Positions 11,279 through 22,840 are shown, counted from the stretch's first letter. The stretch is 64,000 bases of DNA from Ypsolopha sequella (GCA_934047225.1 OW204001.1:9904201-9968200), one strand, 5' to 3'. The notes: generated by a model not told the origin, from the letters alone. A program made the numbers and translations.

Positions 11279-11535
11279 CAAGGTGTAACAGAAAGGTGTA
11301 ACCATATTTCTACAGCTTATTCAGTCAATAGAACAACTTTTACTATGGAGCCAACCCTGAAATCTCAAAAAAAAATCTGCTCTTCCATACATTTCAGCCG
11401 AGCGGCATTGCATTTTTCTATGAAAAAGTTAATTTTTTTTTTCGGGTAACAGGGTTTGTTCCATAATAAAAGTTGTTCTATACTATTGACTGAATAAGCT
11501 CTTCAAATATGGTTACACCTTTCTGCTAAACGTTG
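11279..11535. mobile_element. TA-flanked MITE, family C, copy 1
   Basis: Begins CAAGGTGTAACAGAAAGGTG and ends ACCTTTCTGCTAAACGTTG, with TA on both sides. Inner inverted pairs are GAGCCAACCCTGAAAT-like and CTTATTCAGTCAATAG / CTATTGACTGAATAAG. The centre contains CATTTCAGCCGAGCGGCATTG. Copies at 39464 and 58715 are about the same length. The 71-codon frame inside is accidental. Confidence 0.85.
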
Positions 11536-12556
11536 TAAGAGATATCGGTTTACAAACGTATACAAGCTTATTAACATGTTTAATTTCACCAATTTCACGA
11601 GACCGCTCCATTTAATAATTAACTAGCTTTTCTCGCGACTTCGTCCGCTAGGGTTTCGAATATAAATTGGAATCAGATTTTCCCATAGAACTTTAACACC
11701 CCGTCAGGCAAAACAATTTATCTTACAAAAGTACATTAACACCCTTTTATGGGTTGGTTTTCGAAAACTCGTTTCTGCGAGCACCCCTAATCCTAATACA
11801 TGTTTTATTAAACTATATACTCGTATTAAAATATTTACTATTAATAGTTTCGCTACATATTTAACATAAGCGAGAGCAAAAAGCATATCGCTTTCGCTCA
11901 GCAGGTCAATAATGATATTTTTCGGAGGTAAAAAGTAATGATCGTTTCAACACAAAAAAATTATTCCGTGTCTACGATGTTTGAGATCAGTGGCTTCCTC
12001 TGAAAAGTTATCTCATATTTTCACAAATTAGAGATTCTGAAGACATAATCCATTTACTGGGCAGACGACAAACAGGCCACTTTCACGTTAAAATCTCTAA
12101 GTTAAGATTAAAATTTTAAAAGAAAATGGGAAATTTCATTAATGTTAACAGCTATTTCATGTTTATATGCCAGTAATTGGAAATTTCCAGAGCCTTAGGA
12201 AATTACATATATGATGAATAGGCATTTAAAAACAGACCAATCTTTCGTAATGTACCACATTAAAAAATACTAGGTACTTTGTCTTTTTTTTTTGTACTGA
12301 AAAACTCTCACAAATTTTCTGAATAGACCTGCCAAAACATCAGACATATTTTTTGACACATAGTACCATAATATGTATTTTTATTAATATCACTAATTAC
12401 ATAAATAAAAAAGAAGACTTCCGTCAATATTTTCGATTTATGTCACCGGTGTAGCACGATTTTTTTTAACAAAATTTCCTGTTCGCTTTGGCTATAACCT
12501 TCAACCAACCTAAAATCATAATTATAAGAAATTGCGATCCACAAAGGCATGCAATT
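11536..12556. other. No gene; repeat head at about 11622
   Basis: AACTAGCTTTTCTCGCGACTTCGTCCGC at 11622-11650 is another head of the AGCTTTTGCCC family, with TTTCCCATAGAACTTT following. The remaining sequence is AT-rich and unassigned. Confidence 0.45.
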
Positions 12557-13481
12557 AATAGTAGTTTATGCTACAAGGGCGAAAAGGAATAAACTACGAG
12601 GAAGATTTAAAACACGAGCGTAGCGAGTGTTTTAAACGTAACCGAGTAATTTATTGCTCTTACGCCCGTGTATCATACTACGTTTTTCAATGCGTAGTGT
12701 GAGGAAATAAAACAGATATAATCTTGTGAACTTTAAATTATGATTGGCTTAAAAGGACTGTATCCAGAGCCGTTAAACAATGGAAAAAGGTATTAAATTT
12801 ATGGTACACAGGAAAGGTTGCAGGTGAGCCAACTTCTCATAAATAAATAAAAATAATAATAATAATAAAGCCCTAGGGCAAACTTTCTGTTCGGTTTTGT
12901 TGCATAAAAAGTGGGCCTTTACGAGCACTTGCATTGAAAATAAATTTTTGATTTGACACTAATTGAATTACCTATAATATCTATCAAAATCAGTTTTAAA
13001 GTGTGATCATTGCGTGATAGTTTACATCTTTTGTCAGAATTATGTCGGTGTAAAAATAAGTTTGAGCTCGAATGTTAGCAATATATGTTTGTGATTTTAT
13101 TTTACAACGTTGTTAGATTAGTTTGAGAATGAAAACGAAATAAAAGGTTTATTACTTTTGTAATTTTCTTCGAGTAATGAAAGTTTCACAAAGGGTAAAG
13201 TACAATAATATAAGCAAAAAAACCGGCCAATTGCGAGTCGGGCCTCGCTCTTTTTGGGTTCCTTACATATGACCAATTATTTCAAACTAGATATTTATTT
13301 TATTTTAGGTAATGCTCCAATTTCCTCTTATTTCCTCACACTATGCATTGAAAAACATAGTATGATACACGGGCGTAAGAGCAATGAATTACTCGGTTAC
13401 GTTTAAAACACTCGCTACGCTCGTGTTTTAAATCGTCCTCGTAATTTATTCCTTTTCGCCCTTGTAGAATAAACTACTATT
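12557..13481. mobile_element. Foldback element, family D, copy 1 (925 bp)
   Basis: Arms of about 150 bases are inverted copies. The left reads AATAGTAGTTTATGCTACAAGGGCG, AAAACACGAGCGTAGCGAGTG, TTACGCCCGTGTATCATACTACG; the right ends CGCCCTTGTAGAATAAACTACTATT. Inside the arms ACACGAGCG(T)AGCGAGTGTTTT forms a smaller palindrome. The interior (12720-12950) recurs at 16411 and 20214. A piece of the GGTTCCGTA repeat (AAACCGGCCAATTGCGAGTCGG at 13221) is nested near the right arm. Confidence 0.8.
13221..13300 (+). repeat. GGTTCCGTA repeat head, nested in foldback D
   Basis: AAACCGGCCAATTGCGAGTCGG then GGGTTCCTTACATATGACCA shows the forward head of the family, cut off after about 80 bases. Confidence 0.6.
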
Positions 13482-13832
13482 ATTGCCTTATTGTTGCGAA
13501 ATTATTAGCCTTAAGGGGCTTCACAATCAAAACTGCTTCTACAGACGTTTTTAAATTGGTTTAAACTTTCTATATGAATATTACAAAACTTTGAAAAAAA
13601 TATATCACACATATTGACCCATGTCCCGTAATTGTGATGTTTTAAAATCTTAAAAGCATTAACCTACAACGAGAAAATAAATACCTGTAATAACCTTTCA
13701 AATGCTTTAAAAAACTGATAAAAAGTTTAAACTTTTTAAATTCAAAAGAGACAAGGTTAAAACTTATACACACACACGAGCAATACAAAAATCTAACACA
13801 ATGATGTTTAAAACTTTTAAATATCAAACTTA
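13482..13832. other. No recognised feature
   Basis: AT-rich. A 64-codon frame (13642-13836, minus) has no motif and overlaps the next repeat. Confidence 0.4.
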
Positions 13833-13985
13833 ACACATGTGAAAAGCATTATTTTCTCTATTTTGCGCTACCCGGCGACACAGCGATCGTCGTAACAGCC
13901 ACTTTGCAATGCACTCTGACAAGAACGTTATTTCTATTTCGTTATTGTCGATATTTGTACAGACCTATTTCGAGCTGCTAATTTA
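13833..13985. repeat. 150 bp dispersed repeat Q, copy 2
   Basis: ATGTGAAAAGCATTATTTTC, TCGTCGTAACAGCCACTTTG and GAACGTTATTTCTATTTCGTT match the copies at 6705 and 25140 in the same order. Confidence 0.7.
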
Positions 13986-14049
13986 ACTTACTGAAGCCCC
14001 TTAAATCTGCTTTCTAATTCATTCAGAACAGACATTAATTGTGAGAGCA

Positions 14050-14122
14050 CGAAATTTGAAATCCCGACCTATCGACTAGGTTGCTTTAATTCAACCACTG
14101 AGCCACATAGGCGGTCTTGTAA
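14050..14122 (-). repeat. tRNA-like SINE head or tRNA pseudogene
   Basis: On the minus strand GCCTATGTGGCTCAGTGGTTGA looks like an RNA polymerase III A box in a tRNA D-arm, and GGTCGGGATTTCAAATTTCG lies where a B box would be, but GGTTCAAAT is degraded. No clean cloverleaf forms, so a tRNA-derived SINE or pseudogene is preferred over a working tRNA. Confidence 0.4.
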
Positions 14123-14312
14123 ATAAGACAAAACATATTAGGTCTTTACATATGAAATTGCTGTTTTTTATAGAGAATTTGAAGGAAACAAAATTTTCAG
14201 TACTAGCATTTTTCATTTTTTTTTTAGGAATGACAAATCCAAATTTTGTGATTTCTTATGCGTATGAATGAGACAACATTAAGCTAACAGCAACATTTAT
14301 TACATTTTTGAA

Positions 14313-14499
14313 CAGTGTCAGCTGTAAAAAATTATTACAAATCTTATATAAAAAGGGATAGCATTTAGGACGAACTGTTTTGGAAGTTTTTATTTTTATA
14401 ATCAAACTGAAAATAAAAACAAAATTTAATACGTATATGTATAACTGTATAACAAACTCAAACAAAAAACAAATAATTGAAATAGCTATTGAATTACAG
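14313..14499. repeat. 190 bp dispersed repeat P, copy 1
   Basis: Starts AGTGTCAGCTGTAAAAAATT and ends AATAGCTATTGAATTACAG. It matches 35871-36059 over its whole length with scattered substitutions. The middle contains GCATTTAGGACGAACTGTTTT. No terminal inverted repeats. The frame at 14256-14465 is accidental. Confidence 0.75.
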
Positions 14500-15455
14500 T
14501 ATTTGTGTGTTTTTAGCTAATACTGAAATATTTTGTATAGAAAAAAATATTGGATTTAAGTAGAATCCTGTTGGTAATGACTGGCACATCACATCACTGG
14601 CACATCATGTTTTAATTTATGGTTTGTCCTTATGTGAACACACTCTGTAGAGAACTCTCAATGTGAATACATTGCTGATATTACCTCCTGTACTGTTCTA
14701 TTTATTTAGATAGCAGACTATGTGCACGGAAACCTAACAAATCCCTTCATATTTCTATAACCTATTTTGTGAAAAAAAAAATCAAATTGATCTTTTAACC
14801 GTGTTCTTGAAACGAACGTTTGAAAACCAAAAAAAGAGGGTGGAAACCATTTTTTTTTTGACAAAACTATAAATCTTAGTACATTGTTTATAAGTTAAAT
14901 CCCTAGATAAAAGATCTATGAATCAAATATATTTTCTTCAATATGAGGAGAGACCGAATCTCTTCCAAAGAACCCTTGAAAACCTAGCGTTGTTGATGTT
15001 CTACGAATTGCAAAACAATGCGAATGTCGTATAATACACACAAGATAAATTAGGATCGCAATTCCTTTTGAAAACCCTACAGATACATACGAGTACACAC
15101 TTATAAATACAACTCTAGATTCTAGTGTCTCGGCTCACCTGTATATGACTTCTGTGGTTGACAATATACGGCCCAGTTGCAAAGTATAAAATAATTGCAC
15201 AAAAGAAATGCTATGAAAATTAAACCCATCGTGTGGTTCTGAAGGCTCGGTGAGAATTAAGTAATAATAGAAACATAGGACTCGGTGGCTTCGTTTTATT
15301 TAACTGCGCTATGCAAGGAGGTTGCGAAATTGTAAATGGAGGATAGAATGGATATTACTTAACAATAAATAAATAGAGTTAGACAGGTCACATACAATTT
15401 AACCACTTTTATAGAGATTCTACTGAATATTATTAAAACTCACGTGAGCTGACAT
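14500..15455. other. No recognised feature
   Basis: AT-rich. CATCACATCACTGGCACATCA near 14580 is a short local repeat. No credible gene. Confidence 0.4.
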
Positions 15456-15935
15456 ACTAAATTATTATTACACACGGCTTGAACACTCACGTGAGATTTT
15501 TGTTGACTATGTGCCAACCGTTTCACCGATACAATTTCGGCATTATCAAGACGAATGTCGTTGATCATGGTTGGCAGCTGGTTTTGTCTTGGAAACCTGT
15601 TCTCGATGGATCGAGCGACTTTAGGACAGTGTCCAATGACAGTGACGACGTTGTGGGGTCGGTCGGTAAAAAAATATGGAATAATTAAAAGAATCAAGTG
15701 CATCCACCATCCCACCTCATTCGTCGACGCGATGCAGCCAACGCTTAGCGCACGAGCAACGCGTACGGCTCGCCAATCGGCAGCTGCCAGTGCCCGTTTG
15801 ACGGTGAACGCCGCGTCGTCGTCGTCCTAAGAACGACACTCGCTTTGATAATACCGAAATTCTATCGGTGAAATGGTTGGCATATAGTCAACAACAATCA
15901 CACGTGAGTGTTTAAGCCGTATGTAATAATAACAG
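15456..15935. mobile_element. 480 bp inverted-repeat element
   Basis: Arms of about 95 bases face each other. The left (15462-15560) has TTATTATTACACACGGCTTG, CACTCACGTGAG, GTTGACTATGTGCCAACC and GTTTCACCGAT; the right (15830-15930) is its reverse complement ending GTATGTAATAATAAC. The 270-base centre is GC-rich (CGGTGAACGCCGCGTCGTCG) and open on both strands (15440-15715 minus, 15555-15830 plus). I do not recognise a protein, and the frames extend into the arms. Retroelement 5' region and non-autonomous element are both possible. Confidence 0.55.
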
Positions 15936-16410
15936 ATAAGGATAAGATAAGAACAGATTTCTCTGTGACGAGAGCTGTGCAGTTACCGACGACAGAAATG
16001 ATATTCAGGCAAAGAGTAAAGAAATATAATTCAGATGAGCCGTGGCCATAAAGCTGGCCGTATCTTTACTTTCTTGACGCTACAATAATCACAAAGACAC
16101 TAAATAAAACGTTGCAGGAATTTCAGGATTTCATGTGAATTGTTCCTCGTTATTTTGACTTTGCTTTGTTTTTATGTTGCACTGTAAAATTTGATGGCTA
16201 ATATAAAACCGTTCAGTTTTTATTGACCTCTTAAAAATATCTGATTTATGAGAGAAGGAAGCTCAAGTTATACTGGACAAAAAAAAAGGACAACTGGTAA
16301 ATAAATTAGTATGACAGCTAATTCCCTACATAAAAGGGATTTCGTCAAATGCATATTTTGTTACGATTTTTCCTTTTTATTATGTTTAATTTAAAGTGTT
16401 AGCATAGCTA
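15936..16410. other. No recognised feature
   Basis: No long frame or known repeat. Confidence 0.4.
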
Positions 16411-16766
16411 AATAGTAGTTTATGCTACTAGGGCGAAATCGTGTTTTAAACGTAACCGAGTAATTTATTGCTATTACGCCCCTGTATCATACTACGTTTT
16501 TCAATGCATAGTGTGAGGAAATAAAACAAATATAATCTTGTCAACTTTAAATTATGAGTGGCTCAAAAGGACTGTATCCAGAGCCGTTAAAAAATGGAAA
16601 AAAAGTATAACATTTATGTTACACAGGAAAGGTTGCAGGTTAGCCAACCATTGTAAATAAATAAAAAAAAAAGTAATAATAAAGTCCTAGGGCAAAATAA
16701 TCGACTTTCTGTTCGGTTTTAATGCATAAAAGGCATACGAGCACTTGCATAGAAAAATATTTTTCT
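16411..16766. mobile_element. Foldback family D fragment, copy 2
   Basis: Begins AATAGTAGTTTATGCTACTAGGGCG like the left end of 12557 and follows it through GTATCATACTACGTTTTTCA, GGACTGTATCCAGAGCCG, CACAGGAAAGGTTGCAGG and CTAGGGCAAAATAATCGAC. The ACACGAGCG palindrome is mostly deleted and the right arm is absent. Confidence 0.75.
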
Positions 16767-16811
16767 GTTATATGTAGCAAGTTACATATATTTTATTCCA
16801 CGAAGCCTACT

Positions 16812-16932
16812 TACCTATGGTTGTAGTAGTCACGCACTTTCTCTGGTGTGCGTAACCTCGGGAGCGCTTACAAAACTCGCAACACACACAAAACACGCGT
16901 ATCTGTACACCTCACTACTACAACCATAGCCA
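16812..16932. repeat. Inverted repeat around a GC-rich loop
   Basis: ACCTATGGTTGTAGTAGT (about 16812) and ACTACTACAACCATAG (about 16913) are inverted copies about 85 bases apart. The loop holds CACGCACTTTCTCTGGTGTG and CACACAAAACACGCG. It may be a very short MITE. No flanking duplication is clear. Confidence 0.5.
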
Positions 16933-17685
16933 AGTATTTAGACATTGTAGGATATAACATCTGTATAAAAAGTTATAGTTATAGTTTTAGTTACGCTAGA
17001 ACTACAATAAGGATACAAATTATATAGGTACTCCGACTTATTGTTCAGAGTTTAGGAGTTTTGCGGAAAAACGCGCAGTGCGAGAGGGACCGGTTCAGGG
17101 AGAAAGACAAAAAAATTGCTTTTTTATTTTATAATATATATAACTGGGTCCACCGCGATCAACCAATTGTTTCCGATGGTTTCAAATTGTCTCCCACATG
17201 GAGTCCAGTTATCGGGAAATTAAAATCGCGGGTTTCTTCTCTTAGTGCATCTCCGGATACTGTGAGTGTTGTGTGCCGTGCGTGAATAAGATAACAATTA
17301 ATTTTAAAGACTTAAGTGTTTTTGCGGGTACAAAGAAAATACTTCGGTCGTCACCTGCAGGCTGCATCTCATCACTGCGCCTCGCCATACTTGCCAGTTT
17401 TCCGTAGACCACGAGACATGCATCTGTCTCGAAAGGTCGGGTGTCTCCTTTTCGTAAAAAGGTAAAAATTTATCGCGGTAGTGAAACGCGAGAGTTTAAA
17501 GTTATATATTGCTTGTTTATTTATTAAAAATTTTTTTTAAACTAAAATTACTAGAAAAATTTCCAATTACCAAAATGTAGACATTGTTAAAATTGTTTGC
17601 TGTTTTTATAGATAATGGTACGAATTATATAAATTATATAAATATAAATATAATATAAAAAATTATATAAATGGTACGAAACCCT
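16933..17685. other. Unassigned; slightly GC-richer block at 17040-17460
   Basis: A 74-codon plus frame (17061-17285) starts with arginine/lysine-rich residues (MRKNAQCERDRFREKDKK). The composition is less AT-rich than its flanks, which would suit an exon or decayed element, but I find no family match and no complete splice context. Confidence 0.25.
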
Positions 17686-17722
17686 TTGTGCGCGAGTCTA
17701 ACTCGCACTTGGCCGGTTTCTT
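17686..17722 (-). repeat. GGTTCCGTA repeat head fragment, reverse orientation
   Basis: TTTGTGCGCGAGTCTAACTC then GCACTTGGCCGGTTTC is the reverse complement of the family head seen at 59262. Confidence 0.6.
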
Positions 17723-19647
17723 GTTCTGTTGCCACAGAGTCAGCCATTTGATTTTTATGGACCTTAATATTGGTTGTTTTAGGTATAATGGAGTCAGATA
17801 ATGCCGTCGTGTTGACATGAATAATATTCGGAAAATGTTAGCGTATTTCTTGAAGAAAACGTATCAAAGTAATATTCATTGTGTTGAGTAATGGCTTTGA
17901 CCTTTTCCCCTAATTTACCTACACAGCAATATTTATTGGAATATAATAGCAACAAAAAAATCACAAAGCAATATTCATGTACACACGAATAACAAATTAC
18001 CTTTAACAGTGCGAAACAATTTAAGAAAAGGAATATATTACAGTAATAACATTCAATAAATGCCAATGGTGTAATCTTAGGATCAGAAATAAATACCGAA
18101 TTATACGAAATGTTTATATAATGGCAATTTTGGGGTACTCAGGGCAATAAAAAGCTTCTGTACACCCGATAAATGTTGCTAGGCCTAAATAAATTCTAAA
18201 AGATTTGGCAAAGGGGTTGCCTCCCTGACAATAAATTACGTGGCTGAATAATGTATGAAGGTACAAACATTTTGTCGCGCATAATGCCTTTCTCGTAGGT
18301 CACGGAGGCATTTAGCTGACACAGGGTATTTTACCCATTTGACCTGACATACAGTGTGGTTATCAAATTAATAAACAGATTCACCATGCTCAGTTATCGT
18401 TGGTAAGTCGGTTACGTAAACAAACCAAATAAACCCAGATAATATGGACTTCGTGACCGATCATTGTAATGCCAAACCACCACCAACCACCATAGTCCAC
18501 ACCATGGTCGTTTGTAGTGACTTGAATTTAGCTGCAGAATCACGTTTGACAGTCATTTTTTCCCAACGATTTTTGACGTTTGTTAAGGGTCGTGACAGAA
18601 TCGTGGGTGTTTTTGTTGGAAAATAGTGGTTTGTGATCTCAGGACCCCTCCCATCAATAAATATGACTCCAAATGTTTTGATAAAACGTGCCCAAAAAGA
18701 CCGTGTGCTTTGAAAACCAAAAATAAAAAAAGCTCTAATCAAAAGCAGTTATTAAAATTAAAATTATAATAAGATTAATTATATTATTTTTTTATGATCG
18801 AATTTCATATTCTTTATTTATAATTAATTATTTAAGAAATTCAATTTTTTTTTCTTACATGTATTTCTATTCTATTTTTATTAGGTACTTCTTTATTATT
18901 AACTTTAAATGACCTGGCACATTTGGTTGTAATTTTCTGAAGTACGATTACTTATAATATTTTTAACGAGTAGGTACTAAATAAAAATAATAATTATTTC
19001 TTTATTCTTAATTCTGAATTCTTAATAATAAGAATGTTAATAACTACTTTATTTATTTCTTTTGTTTATTAATTATTATTAAAACAATTTAAAAAAATAT
19101 TGTTGGGCATAATACATAATAATAATTTAATAATATTATTTCGACCGTATGGGGCCGTTCGAGTATAATAATATAATATTATAATAATTATTAGAATGCA
19201 TTACAAACTTGAAATCATTCAGAAACAAATTTAAACGCACAAATATTTTTCTTATTGATTTCAAGTTTGCAATGCACTCTAAGCGAAATATATACATATA
19301 TTTAGCATAATGAAATCCGTTATTGGCACAATAAGATGATATCATGTTTAAGTAATCTGAATGCACTTGCTGTGGATTTTTGTTTATGAATAAAATAAAA
19401 TAAAACATAATACCTTTTTTTTTTTACTTTCATCGATCTAATTCCAATAACCAGACCTTACCGCGATCTAAACATAAATTTTCTTTCAACAATTTTTCCA
19501 ATGAGTTGAAAAGGTTACTCCTAACTAAACTTCCAGTTAAGTTTCAGCCACATTCATTCCCTTCCGACATTGTTTCGTAGCAAGCTAAATGCACATTTTA
19601 TTTATGAACTATTGGCAGTAAACTATTATATTTAAAATACAAAAACG
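17723..19647. other. No recognised gene; very AT-rich 18740-19150
   Basis: Frames at 17794-18066, 18444-18626, 18461-18742 (two strands, overlapping) and 19136-19408 show no motif. 18740-19150 is almost pure A/T. A short inverted pair, GCATTACAAACTTGAAATCA and TGATTTCAAGTTTGCAATGC, flanks 19197-19275 and may mark a small MITE. Confidence 0.4.
19195..19278. repeat. Short inverted repeat (possible MITE)
   Basis: AATGCATTACAAACTTGAAATCA and TGATTTCAAGTTTGCAATGC are inverted copies separated by about 35 bases of AT-rich sequence. Too short to assign. Confidence 0.45.
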
Positions 19648-20213
19648 GTATTTTGTGCAACTGTAACATAATTTGAGACATAAGGACACGAGTGCTTGTT
19701 AGCGAAACGAAGTGAGTTTCGTAATAATGTTACACGAGTGTCCCAATATCTAATTATGTTCAGTTGCACACAATACTTTATCTACGACCGTCAAAAATAC
19801 CGTCTTTTATAATATTTTCAACTAAGAATTTCACGAAAAATAAGAAAAATAATGCGGCTTGAAGGACAATCTGGGTAAAGGGGGCGTGGCTTAAGTAATA
19901 AAGTCGGGACTTATTTCTCGTCTCTGTTGTTGATTGGGTCTCTAGCGGTTTTATAATAAATTGGGTCAATGGAAGCGCAGAATCACGGTGTTATAGTGTA
20001 GTATTATAACATCGGATAAACAACCTAGGTACTTATAAAAATGCTTTTGATGTTGCTATTGCCTAATTATTGTGGTATATGGTAAGATAAAATATTTTTT
20101 AAAAGTGGAAGAATATTTAAGACATTTGTAGATCTGGAAACATGATTTCATTATCTACGCTCGATAGAAAAAAAAACGCAAAATCAGCTCTTAAAAAATA
20201 AAAAATGGCGCTA

Positions 20214-20520
20214 ATAGTAATTTATTGCTTTTACGCCCGTGTATCATACTACATTTTTCAATGCATAGTGTGAGGAAATGAAAACAAATATAATCTTGTG
20301 AACTTTAAATTATAATTGGCTCAAAAGGACTGTATCCATAGCCGTTAAACGGTGTAAAAAAAGTATAACGTCTATGGTACACAGGAAAGGCTGCAGGTTA
20401 GCCAACCATTGCAAATAAATTAAAAAAAAATATATATTAAAGCCCTAGGGCAAAATAATCGACTTTCTGTTCGGTTTTGATGCATAGAAAGTGGGCCTTT
20501 ACGAGCACATGCATTGAAAA
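20214..20520. mobile_element. Foldback family D fragment, copy 3 (nested)
   Basis: TTTACGCCCGTGTATCATACTAC, GGACTGTATCCATAGCCG, GGTACACAGGAAAGGCTGC and CTGTTCGGTTTTGATGCAT match copies 1 and 2. Both terminal arms are missing. Confidence 0.75.
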
Positions 20521-20589
20521 GATATGTATTTTTAAAGCTATAAAGCTCAAAATTTGCAATAATTTTCTACATATATATATTAAGATATA

Positions 20590-20720
20590 AGCTGAAAGGA
20601 TTTTTAATTGCAAGTCCTAATGTAGCCACATACTCAAAATAACTGAAGTTTTGCGTGTGCGGAAGTTGAATAGAGCAGGAAAGACAATTCAAAAACAAAA
20701 GCGTTGGTACAGGACGGAAG
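20590..20720. repeat. Dispersed repeat shared with 34740-34870
   Basis: TAATGTAGCCACATACTCAA then AATAACTGAAGTTTTGCGTG and TAGAGCAGGAAAGACAATTC match the reverse complement of 34740-34870 in the same order. The class is unknown. Confidence 0.5.
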
Positions 20721-20954
20721 TTTAACTTGATACTGGGCCTTAAGACAAAGGGTTAAACGGGCTCAAAGGCTTTCAGAAGCATTGGTGCGATGATGAGCGC
20801 CACTTATGGAATTTAAATAATGACCTGGGCGGTGTTTGACAAGATTTCAGAAGTCAGACTTGACTGTTTTGGCGACTTCCCAAGGGACGTCGGAAGTCAT
20901 TATATCGCAAATGACGCACTTCAAGCCTGAATGCTTTATGATTCAGACGAGTGG

Positions 20955-21324
20955 TTCTAACAAATGGATTCTTTTAGTGTGAATAGAGCACAAAATGACT
21001 GCCAGATGGGTAATTCTTCTCTTCCTAGTTTCGTTTTGATTTTAATGTTGTAATGGTGCTTTGTTGGTTCTTACCACAGAAATATTCTAACAAATGGATT
21101 CTTTTAGTGTGAATAGAGCACAAAATGACTGTCAGGTGGGTAATTCTTCTCTTCCTAGTTTCGTTTTGATTTTAATGTTGTAATGGTGCTTTGTTGGTTC
21201 TAACCACAGAACTATTCTAACAAATGGATTCTTTTAGTGTGAATAGAGCACAAAATGATTTCCAGGTGGGTAATTCTTCTCTTCCTAGTTTCGTTTTGAT
21301 TTTAATGTTGTAATGGTGCTTTGT
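20955..21324. repeat. Three tandem 130 bp units
   Basis: TTCTAACAAATGGATTCTTT starts at 20955, 21085 and 21215, so the period is exactly 130. Units are over 95 percent alike by eye; the third is cut short after TGGTGCTTTGT. High identity implies a recent duplication. Confidence 0.9.
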
Positions 21325-21408
21325 ATAAACTTTGTACATCACGAGATGATAATTATAAGATGACTTTGCAAGATATAGCCAAATTCGACCACTTACCGAG
21401 TTTCCCGT

Positions 21409-21627
21409 ATGAATTGGTCTATATCATGCAAAGTTACTTTTTATGGCAATGGTGTCAAAGGTGTTTTAGAGGTGGATTGTAACAATAGTCAACTTTTTAC
21501 CAACGATTTTAATCAAAGTCCCATCATGATTGGCGGTGAGAATTATTATCGCCGTTCTACTGGCACAAATGATTTTATCTACCTTAACTGGAATAAGGTA
21601 ATTCCAACATCAACAGCTGGTTTATAA
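21409..21627 (+). other. Unassigned 72-codon frame inside foldback E
   Basis: The frame encodes CKVTFYGNGVKGVLEVDC and NDFIYLNWNKVIP with no recognised family. It lies between the tandem array and the inner right arm. It could be a remnant of captured coding sequence or chance. Confidence 0.2.
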
Positions 21628-22108
21628 GTACCTATATTGTTTGACCAATGTTATAATATTATTAATGTTATATATTCTTCACTGTGGTTGGCCAAATTTT
21701 TTATAACACCGCTAGAGAACCAATCGCAAGCGATAACTGTCTGTCTTAATTTCTTAAGCGACGCCCTCTTTACTCTCTCGCTTCTAATTGGTCTCAGGCA
21801 TCTACATACATCCTATGAGCTCAAGGTGTCATGACGAGTATCACTACAATATCTCGACGGGTGTACTTTTTCTCATTTTTTGTGTGCAACTGGACATAAT
21901 TAGACACTCGTGCAAATCTATTACGAAACTAACTTCGTTCGTTTCGTAAACAAGCACTCCTGTCTCAATGTCACAGTTGCACAAAATACTAATTAGGGCA
22001 TGTTTACAATGTTTTCTTTCACCGTCAGCAAGTGGTTATACAAATATTATAAAACATAAATTCTTAAAAATTTATTGTTGCTTGCTTGTCCGGCTTTAAT
22101 TGTACTCA

Positions 22109-22251
22109 GGGGATCTAAAAAGGCCGACTTGGGTGAATCATAAATTGATTTGAAAGTAGGATGGAGTCAGAGTTATTTCACGCATGCAAAAGAGACGGCA
22201 TTAGAACGGAAACATAATATGATTCATCCAAAGCGGCCTTTTTAGAGGACC
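22109..22251. mobile_element. 143 bp MITE, family O
   Basis: Left end GGGGATCTAAAAAGGCCGAC, TTGGGTGAATCAT; right end ATGATTCATCCAAAGCGGCC, TTTTTAGAGGACC. The arms pair over about 30 bases around an unrelated core. Confidence 0.7.
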
Positions 22252-22741
22252 TAGTCTAAAGATTGACATTCTGGCGTCCTACTGACTTAGATATTACTAA
22301 AATGCTTGAAAAAAAAACAATGTTATAAACCTAGAGAATGTCAGTAATTAGATTCAACTCTTGCTGTCAAAAAGCTTATAATTATACTGGGGTGCTCAAA
22401 AATTTTACCTTGAAATTCATAACCTTTCATGAGTAATAGAGATAGATCTTCACACGAAGAGAATAAAGTTTCATGAGTAAAAGAGAAAGAGTCACCCCAC
22501 TAGAGAATGAAGGTCATATATTTTAGAGGTTAAGTATCACTCCATTAGAGGTTAAGTATCACTCCAGTTTGGTTACAAACTTCTTGAATACTGCGTTGCC
22601 ATCAGCCGCCTCTTATACTTCCTCGCATAGGTTTCTCCCTTTCACCCGGAACCGAACCACCGAACCACGAAATAACCACTTACAAAAGGTTCACTCCGCA
22701 TAACTAGCGACAGACATAACATACATAGCTCCGCATAACTA
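22252..22741. other. No gene; 22 bp direct repeat
   Basis: TTAGAGGTTAAGTATCACTCCA occurs twice in tandem at about 22521-22564, and CGAACCACCGAACCACGAAA is locally repetitive. CCGCATAACTAGCGACAGACATA shows a trace of family G. Confidence 0.5.
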
Positions 22742-22840
22742 AGACACCTATCTGGATATCATCCATCCATCAGCCTGGTTCGTCCACTGCTGGACAAAGG
22801 TCTTTCCAAAGGTTTCATCACTCTTAGCGGTCCCCCATAC
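22742..22840 (-). pseudogene. RTE-type LINE ORF2 C-terminal remnant, copy 1
   Basis: Minus-strand translation contains KSDETFGKTFVQQWTNQADG, resembling the conserved tail of RTE-type insect LINE proteins (a KSLEEAFVQQWT-like end). The plus strand reads GGTTCGTCCACTGCTGGACA, a common lepidopteran repeat phrase. Only this tail is left, and family G is inserted next to it. The same arrangement is at 30568. Confidence 0.5.

Larger units (their letters stand above)
19648..21990. mobile_element. 2.3 kb foldback element, family E, with nested repeats
   Basis: Outer arms are inverted copies. The left (19648-19780) has GTATTTTGTGCAACTGTAAC, CGAGTGCTTGTTAGCGAAAC, AAGTGAGTTTCGTAA, CACGAGTGTC and AATTATGTTCAGTTGCAC; the right (21885-21990) is its reverse complement. 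A second inner pair, TTGGGTCTCTAGCGGTTTTA (19938) and AACACCGCTAGAGAACCAAT (21705), extends the fold. The interior contains a family D fragment and a 130 bp triplication. Part of the inner left arm recurs at 54245-54420. No transposase frame was found. Confidence 0.75.

Noticed and set aside
14050..14122. Functional tRNA gene (also 29808 and 56196)
   Set aside because: A- and B-box-like motifs occur, but no complete cloverleaf with acceptor pairing and clear anticodon forms.
15440..15830. Opposed 91-codon frames as genes
   Set aside because: They read into the arms of an inverted-repeat element and match nothing I recognise.
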